Shown piece after piece: positions 15,935 through 26,921 of a stretch of DNA of 64,000 bases. The first letter of the stretch is position 1, and each line of letters begins with the position of its first letter. The notes under the pieces are model-generated. The model did no database searches and was not told where the DNA came from. It saw only the letters and a program-made list of their open reading frames with translations. A program made the position numbers and the translations under genes. The DNA is taken from the NCBI GenBank assembly GCA_029260715.1, contig JAJDCS010000026.1, forward strand, positions 1-64,000. Reading direction: 5' to 3'. This DNA is from Phycisphaeraceae bacterium. Lineage in GTDB: Bacteria; Planctomycetota; Phycisphaerae; Phycisphaerales; Phycisphaeraceae.

Positions 15935-16870
15935 ATGAAAAGCGACGCCTACCAACTGATCAAGGCGACGCAGCGAATGCCGTCGCCCAAGGGTGTGGCT
16001 CTTGAAATCCTGAGGCTGACGGACAGCGATGACACCACCGTCGAGGCGTTGGGCGTGGTGATCGAGTCCGACCCGGCTCTGTCTTCTCAGTTGCTCAAGA
16101 TCGTCAACAGCCCGCTGTCGGGGATGTCACGCAAGGTCGGGTCCATCTCACGGGCGACCGTGCTGCTGGGGTTTAACACCGTGGCGAGCCTGGCTTTGAG
16201 CCTGTCGGTTGTTACCGATAACCGTGAATCCACTTGCGAAGGTTTCGACTACGACCAGTTTTGGTCCGAGTCCTTGGCTCAGGCGGTGGCGGGCAGGCAC
16301 TTGGCCAAGCTGACCAAGCTGTTCTCGCCCGATGAGACGTTCACCTGCGGGCTGCTCTCGCAGATCGGGCGGCTGGCGTTTGCCAGCGCTTACCCGGATC
16401 GGTATTCGCAGGCGTTGCGGGTGGTTGGCGAAGACAGAAACGAGCTCAACGAATTCGAGACCGAGCTGTTCGGCATATCCCACGACGCGTTGGCCGCCGA
16501 AATGATGAACGACTGGCGGCTGCCCGAACTGTTCTCCGAATCGGTTCGGGGCCAGCAGAACCCGGACGCGGCCGGCTTCGAACCGGACTCCCGCCCCTAC
16601 AAGTTCGCCAAGCTGCTGCACCTAAGCGGGGCAATCGCCGAGGTGTTGGTCAGCCTGACCGTCGAGCCTGACAAGCTGTCGTCGATCACCAACGAGGCTT
16701 TCCACCTGGGCATCCGCCCGGATCAGCTACAAGAGGCGTTCGACTTGATCCGTGAAGAGTGGCGCGACGCCGGGCGGATCTTCCGGATACCCACACGCGA
16801 GGTGCCCACGCTTGGCGAGATCCACTCGCGGTGCACCAAGCGGCGGTCGGACTTGGCTGAAGCGGGTTAA
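15935..16870 (+). CDS. HDOD-domain signalling protein
   Basis: 311 residues. The HDOD domain spans about 15-215: MPSPKGVALEILRL, VIESDPALSSQLLKIVNSPL, then GSISRATVLLGFNTVASLALSLSV and a later LLSQIGRLAF. HDOD proteins have an HD-like helical fold that lacks the His-Asp metal residues and usually act as non-catalytic regulators in c-di-GMP or motility signalling. The C-terminal 90 residues are not a recognised effector domain. It is preceded by an independent leader after the operon terminator and may respond to the same stimuli as the kinase upstream. Confidence 0.88.
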   Translation: MKSDAYQLIKATQRMPSPKGVALEILRLTDSDDTTVEALGVVIESDPALSSQLLKIVNSPLSGMSRKVGSISRATVLLGFNTVASLALSLSVVTDNRESTCEGFDYDQFWSESLAQAVAGRHLAKLTKLFSPDETFTCGLLSQIGRLAFASAYPDRYSQALRVVGEDRNELNEFETELFGISHDALAAEMMNDWRLPELFSESVRGQQNPDAAGFEPDSRPYKFAKLLHLSGAIAEVLVSLTVEPDKLSSITNEAFHLGIRPDQLQEAFDLIREEWRDAGRIFRIPTREVPTLGEIHSRCTKRRSDLAEAG

Positions 16871-19029
<2,159 letters not shown>

Positions 19030-19134
19030 TAGCGTTAACCGACCGCGCCACGGGGCGCGCGTCAGCAGAAGTGACAAAATAAACAGGCGTTTGGATACCG
19101 CTAAAAGCAAACCCAACCTACGGAGACGATAGCG

Positions 19135-19452
19135 ATGGCAACAGCGACCGCGACAAAGACCAAGACAACCGTCCGCCCGTTAGACGACCGGATCCTGGTC
19201 CGCCCCGACGACCCGGAAGAGAAGACCAAACACGGGATCTACCTGCCCGAGGGCGCTAAAGAGAAGCCCATGAGTGGGAAGATCATCGCCACGGGCCCCG
19301 GTAAGCTCAACGACGACGGCACGCGCGCCGCGGTCGCCGTGAAGAAGGGCGACACGGTCGTATACGGCAAGTACTCGGGCACGGAGATCGAATTGGACAG
19401 CGAGAAGCTCGTGATCCTGCGCGAGAGCGAACTGCTAGGCGTGCTGGAATAG
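19135..19452 (+). CDS. groS: Co-chaperonin GroES
   Basis: 105 residues. After a Thr/Ala/Lys-rich 13-residue head come VRPLDDRILVRPDDPEEKT, the mobile loop KHGIYLPEGAKEKPMSGKI and the C-terminal VVYGKYSGTEIELDSEKLVILRESELLGVL, all standard for the seven-fold lid of GroEL. It is placed between two groEL genes, so it could serve either paralogue. A stable TCCGCC-TCA-GGCGGA hairpin follows it. Confidence 0.97.
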   Translation: MATATATKTKTTVRPLDDRILVRPDDPEEKTKHGIYLPEGAKEKPMSGKIIATGPGKLNDDGTRAAVAVKKGDTVVYGKYSGTEIELDSEKLVILRESELLGVLE

Positions 19453-19463
19453 CGCCTGCCACG

Positions 19464-19512
19464 AGCCGTCCGCCTCAGGCGGATCAGGGAGCGGGGCGGC
19501 TGAGAGGGTTTT
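19464..19512 (+). terminator. Branched hairpin and T-run after groES
   Basis: TCCGCC (19469-19474) and GGCGGA (19478-19483) form a tight hairpin, bracketed by AGCCG and CGGCT (19497-19501), with GGGTTTTTA just beyond. It could attenuate transcription between groES and groEL2. Confidence 0.4.
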
Positions 19513-19620
19513 TATAAACGAGGGCGTGCACGGCTCGAGAGCCAAAGCGTCATTCTCGCTTAGCGTCACACGAATGGGACGTACAACTAGCACTCAAACA
19601 GATATTACGGAGTCTATCCG

Positions 19621-21234
19621 ATGGCAAAGAAACAGATGATATACGGCGTCGACGCGGCGGCACACCTCCAGAAGGGGTTGAAGCACCTATCCGACGCGGT
19701 GCGCGTGACCATGGGGCCAACCGGGCGGCACGTGGTGTTGCAGAAGTCGTTCGGCGGGCCGACGGTGACTAAAGACGGCGTGTCGGTCGCCAAGGAAGTG
19801 GAGATGCCCGAGCCGTTCCAGAACATGGGCGCCAAGATGGTGATCGAAGTGGCCAAGAAGACAGCCGACAAAGCAGGCGACGGCACGACCACCGCCACGG
19901 TGTTGGCCGAGTCGATCTTCTCCGAGGGCCTGCGCCACGTCACCGCCGGGGCCAACCCCATGGCCCTGCAGCGCGGCATCACCGCCGCCGCCGAGGCTGC
20001 CACCAAGGCAATCACCGACATGGCCACCAAGTGCAAGTCCAAAGAAGACCTGCGAAACGTCGCGACCGTGTCGGCCAACCACGACAAGCAGATCGGCCAA
20101 CTGATCGCCGACGCCATCGACAAGGTCGGCTCCGAAGGCGTTGTCGAGGTCGAAGAGGGCAAGACAGCCGAGACCACGCTTGAATACGTTGACGGCATGC
20201 AGTTCGACAAGGGATACTTGTCGCCTTACTTCATGACCGACCCGGCCACGAGTCAGTGCGTGCTCGAAGACGCTTACATCCTCATCCACGAGAAGAAGAT
20301 CAGCAACCTGCCGGATATGCTGCCGTTGTTGAACAAGATCGCCATGGCCAACAAGCCGCTGCTGATCATCGCCGAGGAGGTGGAGAACGAAGCGCTGGCG
20401 GCGCTGGTCGTCAACCGCCTGCGTGGCGTGCTGAAAGTTTGCGCGGTCAAGGCGCCGGGCTTCGGCGACCGTCGCAAGGCCATGATGGCGGACATCGCGG
20501 TCCTGACCGGCGGTGCGTTCTTCAGCGAAGACCTGGGCCGTAACCTCGAATCAATCGAGCTCGAAGACCTCGGCCAGGCCAAGAAGATCGACGTGGGTAA
20601 GGACAACACCACGATCATCGAAGGGGCGGGCAAGAAGAAAGACATCCAGTCACGGATCGAGCAGATCCGCCAGCAGATCGAGAAGACCACCAGCGACTAC
20701 GACCGCGAGAAGCTCCAGGAGCGTCTGGCGAAGCTGACCGGCGGCGTGGCGATCATCAACGTCGGCGCCGCGACCGAGACGGAGATGAAAGAGCGCAAGG
20801 ACCGCGTGGACGACGCGCTGCACGCAACGAAGGCAGCGGCGGCCGAGGGCTACGTGCCAGGTGGCGGGGTGGCGCTCTTGCGGGCGATCCCCGCGGTGCT
20901 GGCCGCCAAAGCCAAGGCTCGCGGTGACGAGAAGCTCGGCTTCGATATCATCGCCGCGGCGCTGGAAACCCCTGTACGGCAGATCGCCGACAACGCCGGG
21001 TACGACGGGTACATCGTGATCGAGGCACTCAACGAGAAGAAGGGCAACGCCGGGTTCGACGCCGCGACGGGCACGTACGTAGACATGGTCAAAGCCGGGT
21101 TGATCGACCCCGCGCTGGTGGCGCACACGGCCCTGACCAACGCCGCGTCGGTGGCCGGGCTGATGCTCACCACCAACGTGCTGATTACGGAACTAAAGGA
21201 AGACGAACAGCCGGTGGAAGGGGCGGTAGTTTAA
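19621..21234 (+). CDS. Chaperonin GroEL, paralogue 2 (no GGM tail)
   Basis: 537 residues with all ATPase motifs ([54 protein letters not shown]). The C-terminus ends in [11 protein letters not shown] rather than Gly-Gly-Met repeats, and several apical-domain positions differ from paralogue 1 (for example [21 protein letters not shown]). It probably folds a narrower client set or works in a different condition. GGAG precedes the ATG. Its 5' spacer of 168 nt includes the hairpin after groES, so it may be separately expressed. Confidence 0.95.
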   Translation: MAKKQMIYGVDAAAHLQKGLKHLSDAVRVTMGPTGRHVVLQKSFGGPTVTKDGVSVAKEVEMPEPFQNMGAKMVIEVAKKTADKAGDGTTTATVLAESIFSEGLRHVTAGANPMALQRGITAAAEAATKAITDMATKCKSKEDLRNVATVSANHDKQIGQLIADAIDKVGSEGVVEVEEGKTAETTLEYVDGMQFDKGYLSPYFMTDPATSQCVLEDAYILIHEKKISNLPDMLPLLNKIAMANKPLLIIAEEVENEALAALVVNRLRGVLKVCAVKAPGFGDRRKAMMADIAVLTGGAFFSEDLGRNLESIELEDLGQAKKIDVGKDNTTIIEGAGKKKDIQSRIEQIRQQIEKTTSDYDREKLQERLAKLTGGVAIINVGAATETEMKERKDRVDDALHATKAAAAEGYVPGGGVALLRAIPAVLAAKAKARGDEKLGFDIIAAALETPVRQIADNAGYDGYIVIEALNEKKGNAGFDAATGTYVDMVKAGLIDPALVAHTALTNAASVAGLMLTTNVLITELKEDEQPVEGAVV

Positions 21235-21257
21235 GAGCGCGTATAAAAACGCCACAA

Positions 21258-21286
21258 TACGAGCCGCGACCGTAAGGGAGCGGTCC
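21258..21286 (-). repeat. Intergenic repeat family A, copy 1 (inverted)
   Basis: On the minus strand reads GACCGCTCCCTTACGGTCGC and then GGCTCGTA. GACCG and CGGTC form a 5-bp stem with an 8-nt loop. Other copies lie at 21454, 40972 and 57222, with a partial one at 58395. Confidence 0.7.
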
Positions 21287-21351
21287 CGGTTCGGCGTTGC
21301 GGCCCGATTTTGGACACGACCTAAGCACGGCGCGGGGTATTGCGCATACGC

Positions 21352-21391
21352 CCGGTGCCACACATCACGCCGAAGGCCGATGTGTGCGAAT
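21352..21391 (+). repeat. Intergenic repeat family C, copy 1
   Basis: CACACATC and GATGTGTG flank a core CGCCGAAGG, making a hairpin. The same core and stem pattern recurs at 26798 and 58257. Confidence 0.7.
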
Positions 21392-21453
21392 ACAGACGCC
21401 ACGCAGCACTTTGGCGGGCTGCTGTGCGGCACCCGCTGGGTTGCATCGAAGAA

Positions 21454-21482
21454 ACCACTCCCTCACGGTCGCGGCTCGTATT
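21454..21482 (+). repeat. Intergenic repeat family A, copy 2
   Basis: ACCACTCCCTCACGGTCGCG then GCTCGTA, in opposite orientation to copy 1, so the two could pair across the 170 nt between them. A CCGCTG-CA-CAGCGG hairpin follows at 21487-21500, just before dnaJ. Confidence 0.7.
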
Positions 21483-21533
21483 GAACCGCTGCACAGCGGT
21501 CCGAACGCTTCATGCGTAACCGATGGTGACACA

Positions 21534-22667
21534 ATGGCTACGCAGCTTGATTATTACGAGGTCCTCAGCGTTACCAAAGACGCGGATAACGAGCAGATCA
21601 AACGCTCCTACCGCAAGCTGGCGATGAAGTACCACCCCGACCGCAACCCGGGGGACGCCGAGGCTGAGAAGCGGTTCAAGCAGTGCGCCGAGGCGTACGA
21701 GGTGTTGGCTGACCCGCAGAAGCGGCAGCTCTACGACCGCCACGGGCACGCGGGGCTGCGCGGCACCAGCGGCCACGACTTCTCACACATGAACGCCGGC
21801 GACATCTTCTCGATGTTCGACGACATCTTCGGCGGGATGATGGGCGGCGGGCGGCGGAACGGGCGGGGGCGCGGCGCCCGACGCGGGTACGACCTTGAAA
21901 CACAGGTGCAGCTCACGCTCGACGAAGTGGCCACCGGCGTCGAGCGCGAGATCGATTTCACCCGTCAGGACAACTGCGAAAAATGCTCGGGCAGCGGCGT
22001 GAAGCCCGGTTCGTCGCCGATCAACTGCACAGCCTGCGGCGGGTCGGGGCAGGTCGCCCAGAGCGGGCTTGGCGGGATGTTCCGCATGGTCACCACGTGC
22101 CCGGCTTGCGCCGGGCAGGGCAGCATCATCAAAGACAAGTGCGACGGGTGTCGCGGCACGGGGCGTGTGCCCAAGAAGCGGACGCTGAGCGTGAAGATCC
22201 CCCCCGGCATCCACGACGGGCAGGCGGTGCGCGTGCCCGGTGAGGGTGAGCCGGGTAGCAGAGGCGGGCCTCGCGGCGATCTGCACGTCGTCGTGCGCGT
22301 CGCCCAGCACAAACTCTTTACCCGCGAAGACGACCACTTGGTCCTGCAAATGCCCGTGAGCTTCACGCAAGCGGCGCTGGGCGCGAGCGTGCAGATCCCC
22401 ACGCTCGACGGCTACGAAGACCTGGCCATCCCCCCCGGCACTCAGCACGGCAAGCTGTTCCGCCTGCCCGGCAAGGGGTTGCCAAACCTCCGATCGGGCA
22501 GGAAAGGCGAGTTGGCGGTGCTGCTGCTGATCGAGATACCCAATAAATTAACAAGCAAGCAAGAGCAGTTGTTGCGTGAGTTCGCAGAGACCGAAGACCG
22601 CCACGTTATGCCCGAGAGCCACGGGTTCTGGGACAAAATCAAACAGTACATCAATCAACACACGTAA
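21534..22667 (+). CDS. dnaJ: Co-chaperone DnaJ (type I)
   Basis: 377 residues from ATG 21534; the open frame upstream is repeat sequence, not protein. J domain 5-70 with the HPD motif at 34-36; a Gly/Phe-rich stretch (MFDDIFGGMMGGGRR); four zinc-finger repeats CEKCSGSG, CTACGGSG, CPACAGQG and CDGCRGTG at roughly 143-205; then two beta-barrel client-binding domains and the dimerisation C-terminus. It presents clients to DnaK and stimulates its ATPase. grpE follows after 32 nt, but dnaK is not in the window. Confidence 0.96.
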   Translation: MATQLDYYEVLSVTKDADNEQIKRSYRKLAMKYHPDRNPGDAEAEKRFKQCAEAYEVLADPQKRQLYDRHGHAGLRGTSGHDFSHMNAGDIFSMFDDIFGGMMGGGRRNGRGRGARRGYDLETQVQLTLDEVATGVEREIDFTRQDNCEKCSGSGVKPGSSPINCTACGGSGQVAQSGLGGMFRMVTTCPACAGQGSIIKDKCDGCRGTGRVPKKRTLSVKIPPGIHDGQAVRVPGEGEPGSRGGPRGDLHVVVRVAQHKLFTREDDHLVLQMPVSFTQAALGASVQIPTLDGYEDLAIPPGTQHGKLFRLPGKGLPNLRSGRKGELAVLLLIEIPNKLTSKQEQLLREFAETEDRHVMPESHGFWDKIKQYINQHT

Positions 22668-22699
22668 TAGACCCGGTCAGGGAACGTAGAGGGCCCGCC

Positions 22700-23290
22700 A
22701 TGGCTAATCAGCAAGAGCAATCCGATCCATCACTACACGACCGCGCGCCCGCGAGCGATCAAAGTGGGCGAGACGATTTACCCACGGTCGCGCCGGGCGA
22801 AGATCAGCCTCAAGAGGCACAGCCCAGCCAGACGCCCGAGGCGCAACTCGCGGCGCTGCAAGCCGAGCGCGACGACCTGGAGTCTCGCCTTTTGCGCGTA
22901 TCGGCTGATTACCAGAACTACGTGCGCCGCAGCCAGCAGAACCTGACCGACGCTCAAGACCAGCAGCTTATGCAGGTCGTCAAGGCCCTGCTCACGCCGA
23001 TGGATCAGTTCGACCACGCGCTGGCGGTCGACCCGGACGCGACCACAACCCAAGCGGTGCTCCAGGGGGTGCAGATCGTGCGCGACGAGCTGCAGAAAGT
23101 GTTTAATCAATTTGGAATCAAGCGGCTGGAGGTACAGCCGGGCGATGAGTTCGACCCGCTGCGTCACGAAGCCTTGCAACGCATCGCCACGGAAGGGGTC
23201 GACAGCGGGCGGGTAGCGCAGCAAGTGCAAGCGGGGTATCTATTGGGTGACAAGCCCCTGCGCCCCGCGAAGGTGATCATTGCCGAATAA
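22700..23290 (+). CDS. grpE: Nucleotide exchange factor GrpE
   Basis: 196 residues: a disordered Gln/Glu-rich head to about 50, a long coiled coil (AALQAERDDLESRLLRVSADYQNYVRRSQ), and the beta-wing with LEVQPGDEFDPLRHEAL and GYLLGDKPLRPAKVIIAE. It dimerises and releases ADP from DnaK. The DYQNYxRR motif is the family signature. Downstream of dnaJ by 32 nt in an operon-like arrangement, with fmdB 50 nt further on. Confidence 0.95.
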   Translation: MANQQEQSDPSLHDRAPASDQSGRDDLPTVAPGEDQPQEAQPSQTPEAQLAALQAERDDLESRLLRVSADYQNYVRRSQQNLTDAQDQQLMQVVKALLTPMDQFDHALAVDPDATTTQAVLQGVQIVRDELQKVFNQFGIKRLEVQPGDEFDPLRHEALQRIATEGVDSGRVAQQVQAGYLLGDKPLRPAKVIIAE

Positions 23291-23340
23291 TCAGCCGATA
23301 AAAAGCGAGCGGGTAGTGACCGCCCCGGAGCCTAGACACG

Positions 23341-23700
23341 ATGCCGACGTATGACTATGTGTGTGGCGCTTGCGGCCATGAGTTTGAGGAATTCCAGTCG
23401 ATCACGCACAAGCCGCTGCGCAAGTGCCCGGCTTGCGGCAAGCTCAAGCTCAAGCGGTTGATCGGCACCGGGGCGGGTGTGATCTTCAAAGGCTCGGGCT
23501 TCTACGAAACCGACTACCGCTCGGAGGGCTACAAGAAAGCGGCCAAGGCGGAGGCGGATTCGTCATCGGGCAAAACGCCGGACGCCAAATCTAAAAAAGA
23601 AGACACGTCGCATGCCAAGCCTCAGGCACCGAGCGATAAGTCTTCAAGCCAACCCACTGGCACACCCAAGCCGGACACGAAGAAAAAAAATAAAGAGTAA
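23341..23700 (+). CDS. FmdB-family zinc-ribbon protein
   Basis: 119 residues. The N-terminal 50 residues are the FmdB/CxxC_CXXC_SSSS zinc ribbon: MPTYDYVCGACGHEFE and RKCPACGK provide Cys8, Cys11, Cys29 and Cys32, followed by GSGFYETDY. The last 60 residues are a Lys/Ser/Pro-rich disordered tail ending in KKKNKE. Role uncertain (putative regulatory protein family). It closes the chaperone block and its placement after grpE hints at a link to proteostasis. Confidence 0.88.
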   Translation: MPTYDYVCGACGHEFEEFQSITHKPLRKCPACGKLKLKRLIGTGAGVIFKGSGFYETDYRSEGYKKAAKAEADSSSGKTPDAKSKKEDTSHAKPQAPSDKSSSQPTGTPKPDTKKKNKE

Positions 23701-24096
23701 TAATTAGACCATTTAATCTAAGCTTTTTGGCTTCATTAGGCTGGCTTATTCAAGGCGGTCGTTGTATGCATTACAAATTTCATCGGCTTGCGGCTTAGGC
23801 TGGGTGGAAAAATCAAGGGTGTTGTAGGCTGCGTAAGACATTTAAATTAAAGGCGATAGAGATTTTTTGAACATCCGTGAGCGGTCATGTCTTGACAAAA
23901 TAGGTAAGTGTAACGATACTAGAAAAAAATAGAGCTTGATACTCGATAATTATCCTTTATCGGGAACTGAGTTACGGTTAGGCAAGAGACGCGCTAGAGT
24001 TGAATTTGCTATCGAAGGGAAAAGTTAAGAGCCACCGTTGGTATTGACCACCCCGCCTTGCACTTATTTTATATTTTATTTTTTATCGCGCCAGCT
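23701..24096 (+). other. AT-rich spacer upstream of the ANTAR regulator
   Basis: 396 nt, markedly richer in A+T than its surroundings, with no gene. TTGCAC at 24058 and the TTTTAT run about 17 nt downstream might be a promoter very close to the ATG at 24097, but T-rich sequence makes any match weak. Confidence 0.4.
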
Positions 24097-24741
24097 ATGA
24101 CTCAAGCGATATCTCCAAAACAGATCGATGCCCATCTGAGGGAACACCCCTCTAAGGTATTGATCGCGGAGGACGAGGCATTTTTAGCCGCGAGTCTAAA
24201 GCACCATATACAGCAATTGGGGTACGAAGCGATCGGCCCCGCCTGCAACGGCCAGGAAGCCATCGAGTTTGCGCGTGAGTACAACCCCGATCTGGCGCTT
24301 GTGGATCTGAAGATGCCCGTGCTTGACGGCCTAAGCGCCGCGGCGGTTTTGTTTAAGCAGATGGGTATCCCGGTGATGATCGTCAGCGCCCACAGCGATC
24401 AAGACTCGGTGGACGCCGGCAAGCGGATCGGTATTTTTGGCTACCTTGTTAAGCCTGTGCTTCAGGACCAATTGCGTGTCAATATCGAGGTGGCCTGGGC
24501 TGCGTACCGCCAGTACGACCGGCTGCGTTCGCAGGTGTCTGAGTTGAAAGCCGCTTTGGAAGATCGGAAGTACGTTGAGCGGGCCAAGGGGATGCTGATG
24601 GACCGGTTGCGGCTGGGCGAGGACGAGGCGATGCGCCGCCTGACGCGCCAAGCCAGGGACACGAGGCGCCGCCTGCCCGATTTGGCTCGGGCGTTGGTCG
24701 AAAGCGAAGAATTGCTTGGCAAAACGGCAAAGAGACAGTAG
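24097..24741 (+). CDS. ANTAR-domain response regulator (REC-ANTAR)
   Basis: 214 residues from ATG 24097; a TTG start at 24058 would add an implausible hydrophobic head. REC domain 19-138 with acidic pair EDE (25-27), phospho-acceptor Asp70 in LVDLKMP, VSAHS and VKPV. After a coiled-coil linker (QVSELKAALEDRKYVERAKGML) comes the ANTAR domain (GMLMDRLRLGEDEAMRRLTRQARDTRRRLPDLAR), which binds paired hairpins in nascent RNA and prevents termination. No kinase lies beside it. The region that follows contains several hairpins and terminators, possible targets. Confidence 0.93.
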   Translation: MTQAISPKQIDAHLREHPSKVLIAEDEAFLAASLKHHIQQLGYEAIGPACNGQEAIEFAREYNPDLALVDLKMPVLDGLSAAAVLFKQMGIPVMIVSAHSDQDSVDAGKRIGIFGYLVKPVLQDQLRVNIEVAWAAYRQYDRLRSQVSELKAALEDRKYVERAKGMLMDRLRLGEDEAMRRLTRQARDTRRRLPDLARALVESEELLGKTAKRQ

Positions 24742-24755
24742 AATCATTACAAGAG

Positions 24756-24816
24756 CCCCTTGCCGCTAAAATGGCTGTGTGTTACTCTGATTGAAACACC
24801 AGAACGCGGCAGGGGG
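24756..24816 (+). other. Long imperfect RNA hairpin after the ANTAR gene
   Basis: CCCCTTGCCGC (24756-24766) and GCGGCAGGGG (24806-24815) pair nearly end to end, and the interior can pair further (CTGTGTGTT with AACACCAG). It starts 15 nt after the ANTAR stop; no T-run follows on either strand, so it is not a terminator. Confidence 0.6.
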
Positions 24817-24847
24817 AAGAAAAATTGAAGATCGGTTGATTGGGATC

Positions 24848-24890
24848 GGCAGCAACTGCCCCGGTTACACCGCTAGCCACGACCGCTAGC
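24848..24890 (+). other. Two short hairpins upstream of a terminator
   Basis: GGCAG-CAA-CTGCC at 24848-24860 and GCTAGC (24872-24877) with GCTAGC (24885-24890) around a 7-nt loop. Tandem hairpins before a terminator are the arrangement bound by ANTAR proteins, but the loops do not match the AxxGxx hexaloop consensus. Confidence 0.4.
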
Positions 24891-24907
24891 TCTTTCTAAC
24901 CTGTCCC

Positions 24908-24958
24908 ACGCCGTTGGCCACGGTTCGCCAACACCAGTGCGCTCAGCGGCGTTTTTTT
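24908..24958 (+). terminator. Intrinsic terminator downstream of the ANTAR gene
   Basis: ACGCCG (24908-24913) pairs with CGGCGT (24947-24952), enclosing a TTGGC/GCCAA stem, followed by a run of seven T (24952-24958). Confidence 0.7.
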
Positions 24959-25136
24959 ATTGACTCACAGACGCCGTCGCCTGGCTGAGAACACAAGTGT
25001 GTTTGTAGTGTCGGTGCCTTCCTAGAACGACGGCTCTCATTTACACAAACGGTTTGATTGAAAGAGATGCAAATGATTGATCGCTGTTTACATATTCATA
25101 CAAATTGGCGGCGCAACGGGGCGGTGGGGTGAAAGT

Positions 25137-25179
25137 AACAGGGGCTGTCGTGACGCGGCAGCCCTTGTTAATTATTTTT
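25137..25179 (+). terminator. Second intrinsic terminator with no gene in front of it
   Basis: AACAGGGGCTG (25137-25147) pairs with CAGCCCTTGTT (25159-25169), followed by AATTATTTTT. No coding region lies between it and the previous terminator at 24958, so an untranslated RNA of up to about 200 nt may end here. The remaining sequence 25180-25360 shows no gene. Confidence 0.65.
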
Positions 25180-25360
25180 GAGCGGTGATGCTTCATTTAT
25201 TCATGTGGCGACACCGGGCGGGGTATCGCTGCGTCGATACAGGCATGCCTGCCGGTGCGTCTGGCGCCCACTTTTTGTATTGATTTCCTACAGTCATTTA
25301 TTACAATAATGCCTTGGCATATCGGTTTTCATTCGACTTAAAAACGAGAGGGACGTCGAG

Positions 25361-26761
25361 ATGTTCACGAAAACACGGTCAGCGTGTGCGGTGATGGGTC
25401 GGGGGGGTGTTCTCGTCAGCGCCGTGGTGTTGGGCTTGGCGGGGTACGCTTTCGCCCAGCCGTTCCCGTCGCTGTCAGTGCCTTTCGGGGACGGCACGGC
25501 TTTGACGTTCGTCGAGACCGGCACGTTTTCCAACAGCGACGGTGGGGCCGGGTCGCACGGCCCGCTCGTCTTCACCTTTGAGATCAGCGCCGTTGACCTG
25601 CAGATTTTCGACCACCGCGCCACGCTCGCCTCGGTGGAGCCCGGTTACTCCCTGCCCGACAACGGCAGCTCGTATTACATCGTGAACACGGACGGCGTCT
25701 TCATCGTCTCCGACAACAACCCCAACCTCGGCCAGTGGTACGAGTATTACACCGACCCGAAACCGTTCTTGCCCAGCGCGCCGATCGACCCGGCGAACCC
25801 CTTGCACTTCTCGGGCAATTGGCGGGGGCAGTGGGATATTCCCCAACAGTTCGGCGGGGGGTACGAACCCTGGACCGGCACGTGGGCTGTTGACTACTTC
25901 AACGACGGTGTGGAGACCATCACCACCCCGCTGGGCACGTTCAACGCCGTCCACTTCCGCGAGATCGAAACCACGACCAAGACACCCCTGAGCAATCCCA
26001 ACCACTTCAACACCAGCACGAATCGCAGCGACTTCTGGATCGCTGACGGGATGCACATCCTCCGCGTCGCCGATCAGTATTATTACGAGTCCGACTTCAA
26101 CGGCGACTCCGTCATCGATTACTCGGAGACCGAAAACAACGTGCTTACCGCGCTAAGTTTCACCGGTCAGACGATTACCATGCCCGCGCCGATGCTGGCA
26201 CCGCCGGCGTACAACTCGGCGGGCGGGGCCACGCAGCAGGCTGTGACCGACGCGCTTGACGCGGTCAACGTCACCACCCGGACCTCGCCGCTGGGCGACC
26301 CCGTCCACCAAGGCGGGGGGATCGGCTTCGTCTCTGAGATTGTTCAGCTTGACGACACTGCGGTGGCTGATTTCATCGCCGCTCTGCAAGCGGACGGCGC
26401 CTCGGCGGCCGAGGCGTTCCTCCGGGTCGAGTTGCCTTACGACGAAGCGTCGCTGGCTTCTTTCGGCATCAATGAAAGCGATATCGCCCCCTACTGGTGG
26501 GATGAAGATATTGACCAGTGGCTACTCGTCGGCACGACGACCGCGGGCACCCGCGGCGCGGGGGCGTTGGCCACGCTCCCCCAGCACGAGGGCTTGGTGG
26601 GGTATTACGGCGTCGACACCGTCAATGATCTGGTCTGGATGAACGTGAACCACGCGTCGATCTACGGCGTGCTGACGCCTGAGCCCGCTACGGCGGCCGT
26701 GCTCTCACTGAGCGCCCTGGTCATGGTCAATCGCCGTCGTCGCCCGGGTTTACCCGGCTAG
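25361..26761 (+). CDS. Exported PEP-CTERM protein with one EF-hand-like loop
   Basis: 466 residues: a long signal peptide ending near AFAQP (residue 33), a beta-rich ectodomain, and a PEP-CTERM tail (LTPEPATAAVLSLSALV then RRRR). I do not recognise the ectodomain. DFNGDSVIDYSE near residue 246 fits a calcium-binding EF-hand/dockerin-type loop (Asp, Asn, Asp spaced by two, then Ile-Asp). A WWDEDIDQW stretch near 386 and the DTVNDLVWMNVNHASIYGVL stretch before the tail are distinctive. Independent gene after a long spacer; surface-exposed after exosortase processing. GGGACGTCGAG precedes the ATG, a weak Shine-Dalgarno. Confidence 0.85.
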   Translation: MFTKTRSACAVMGRGGVLVSAVVLGLAGYAFAQPFPSLSVPFGDGTALTFVETGTFSNSDGGAGSHGPLVFTFEISAVDLQIFDHRATLASVEPGYSLPDNGSSYYIVNTDGVFIVSDNNPNLGQWYEYYTDPKPFLPSAPIDPANPLHFSGNWRGQWDIPQQFGGGYEPWTGTWAVDYFNDGVETITTPLGTFNAVHFREIETTTKTPLSNPNHFNTSTNRSDFWIADGMHILRVADQYYYESDFNGDSVIDYSETENNVLTALSFTGQTITMPAPMLAPPAYNSAGGATQQAVTDALDAVNVTTRTSPLGDPVHQGGGIGFVSEIVQLDDTAVADFIAALQADGASAAEAFLRVELPYDEASLASFGINESDIAPYWWDEDIDQWLLVGTTTAGTRGAGALATLPQHEGLVGYYGVDTVNDLVWMNVNHASIYGVLTPEPATAAVLSLSALVMVNRRRRPGLPG

Positions 26762-26797
26762 TCCCAGTGGTTGACGCTACGTTTCGGCGTATACGCA

Positions 26798-26835
26798 CGG
26801 GTGGCACACCGCGCGCCGAAGGCTGCCGTGTATAG
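26798..26835 (+). repeat. Intergenic repeat family C, copy 2
   Basis: GGGTGGCACACCGC, the core GCGCCGAAGG and CTGCCGTGT; the stem is less perfect than in copies 1 and 3. It lies between the PEP-CTERM gene and lnt. Confidence 0.6.
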
Positions 26836-26921
26836 ATTTCTAGCTTGCACCCGCTTCTGTCGGACGTGGGTCGGATCACCTATTTCCAAACACCGCCCAC
26901 GTTGATGCTATCCTTGTCGCT

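Noticed and set aside
19580-19620. Possible CIRCE element before groEL2
   Set aside because: AGCACTC occurs but the complementary GAGTGCT half is absent at the required spacing.
21297-21533. N-terminal extension of dnaJ
   Set aside because: The extension translates repeats A and C; DnaJ begins with MATQLDYYEVL at 21534.
24848-24931. Exact ANTAR hexaloop pair
   Set aside because: An ACGGTT loop satisfies AxxGxx only if closed by a C-C mismatch; kept as a hairpin region without claiming a target.
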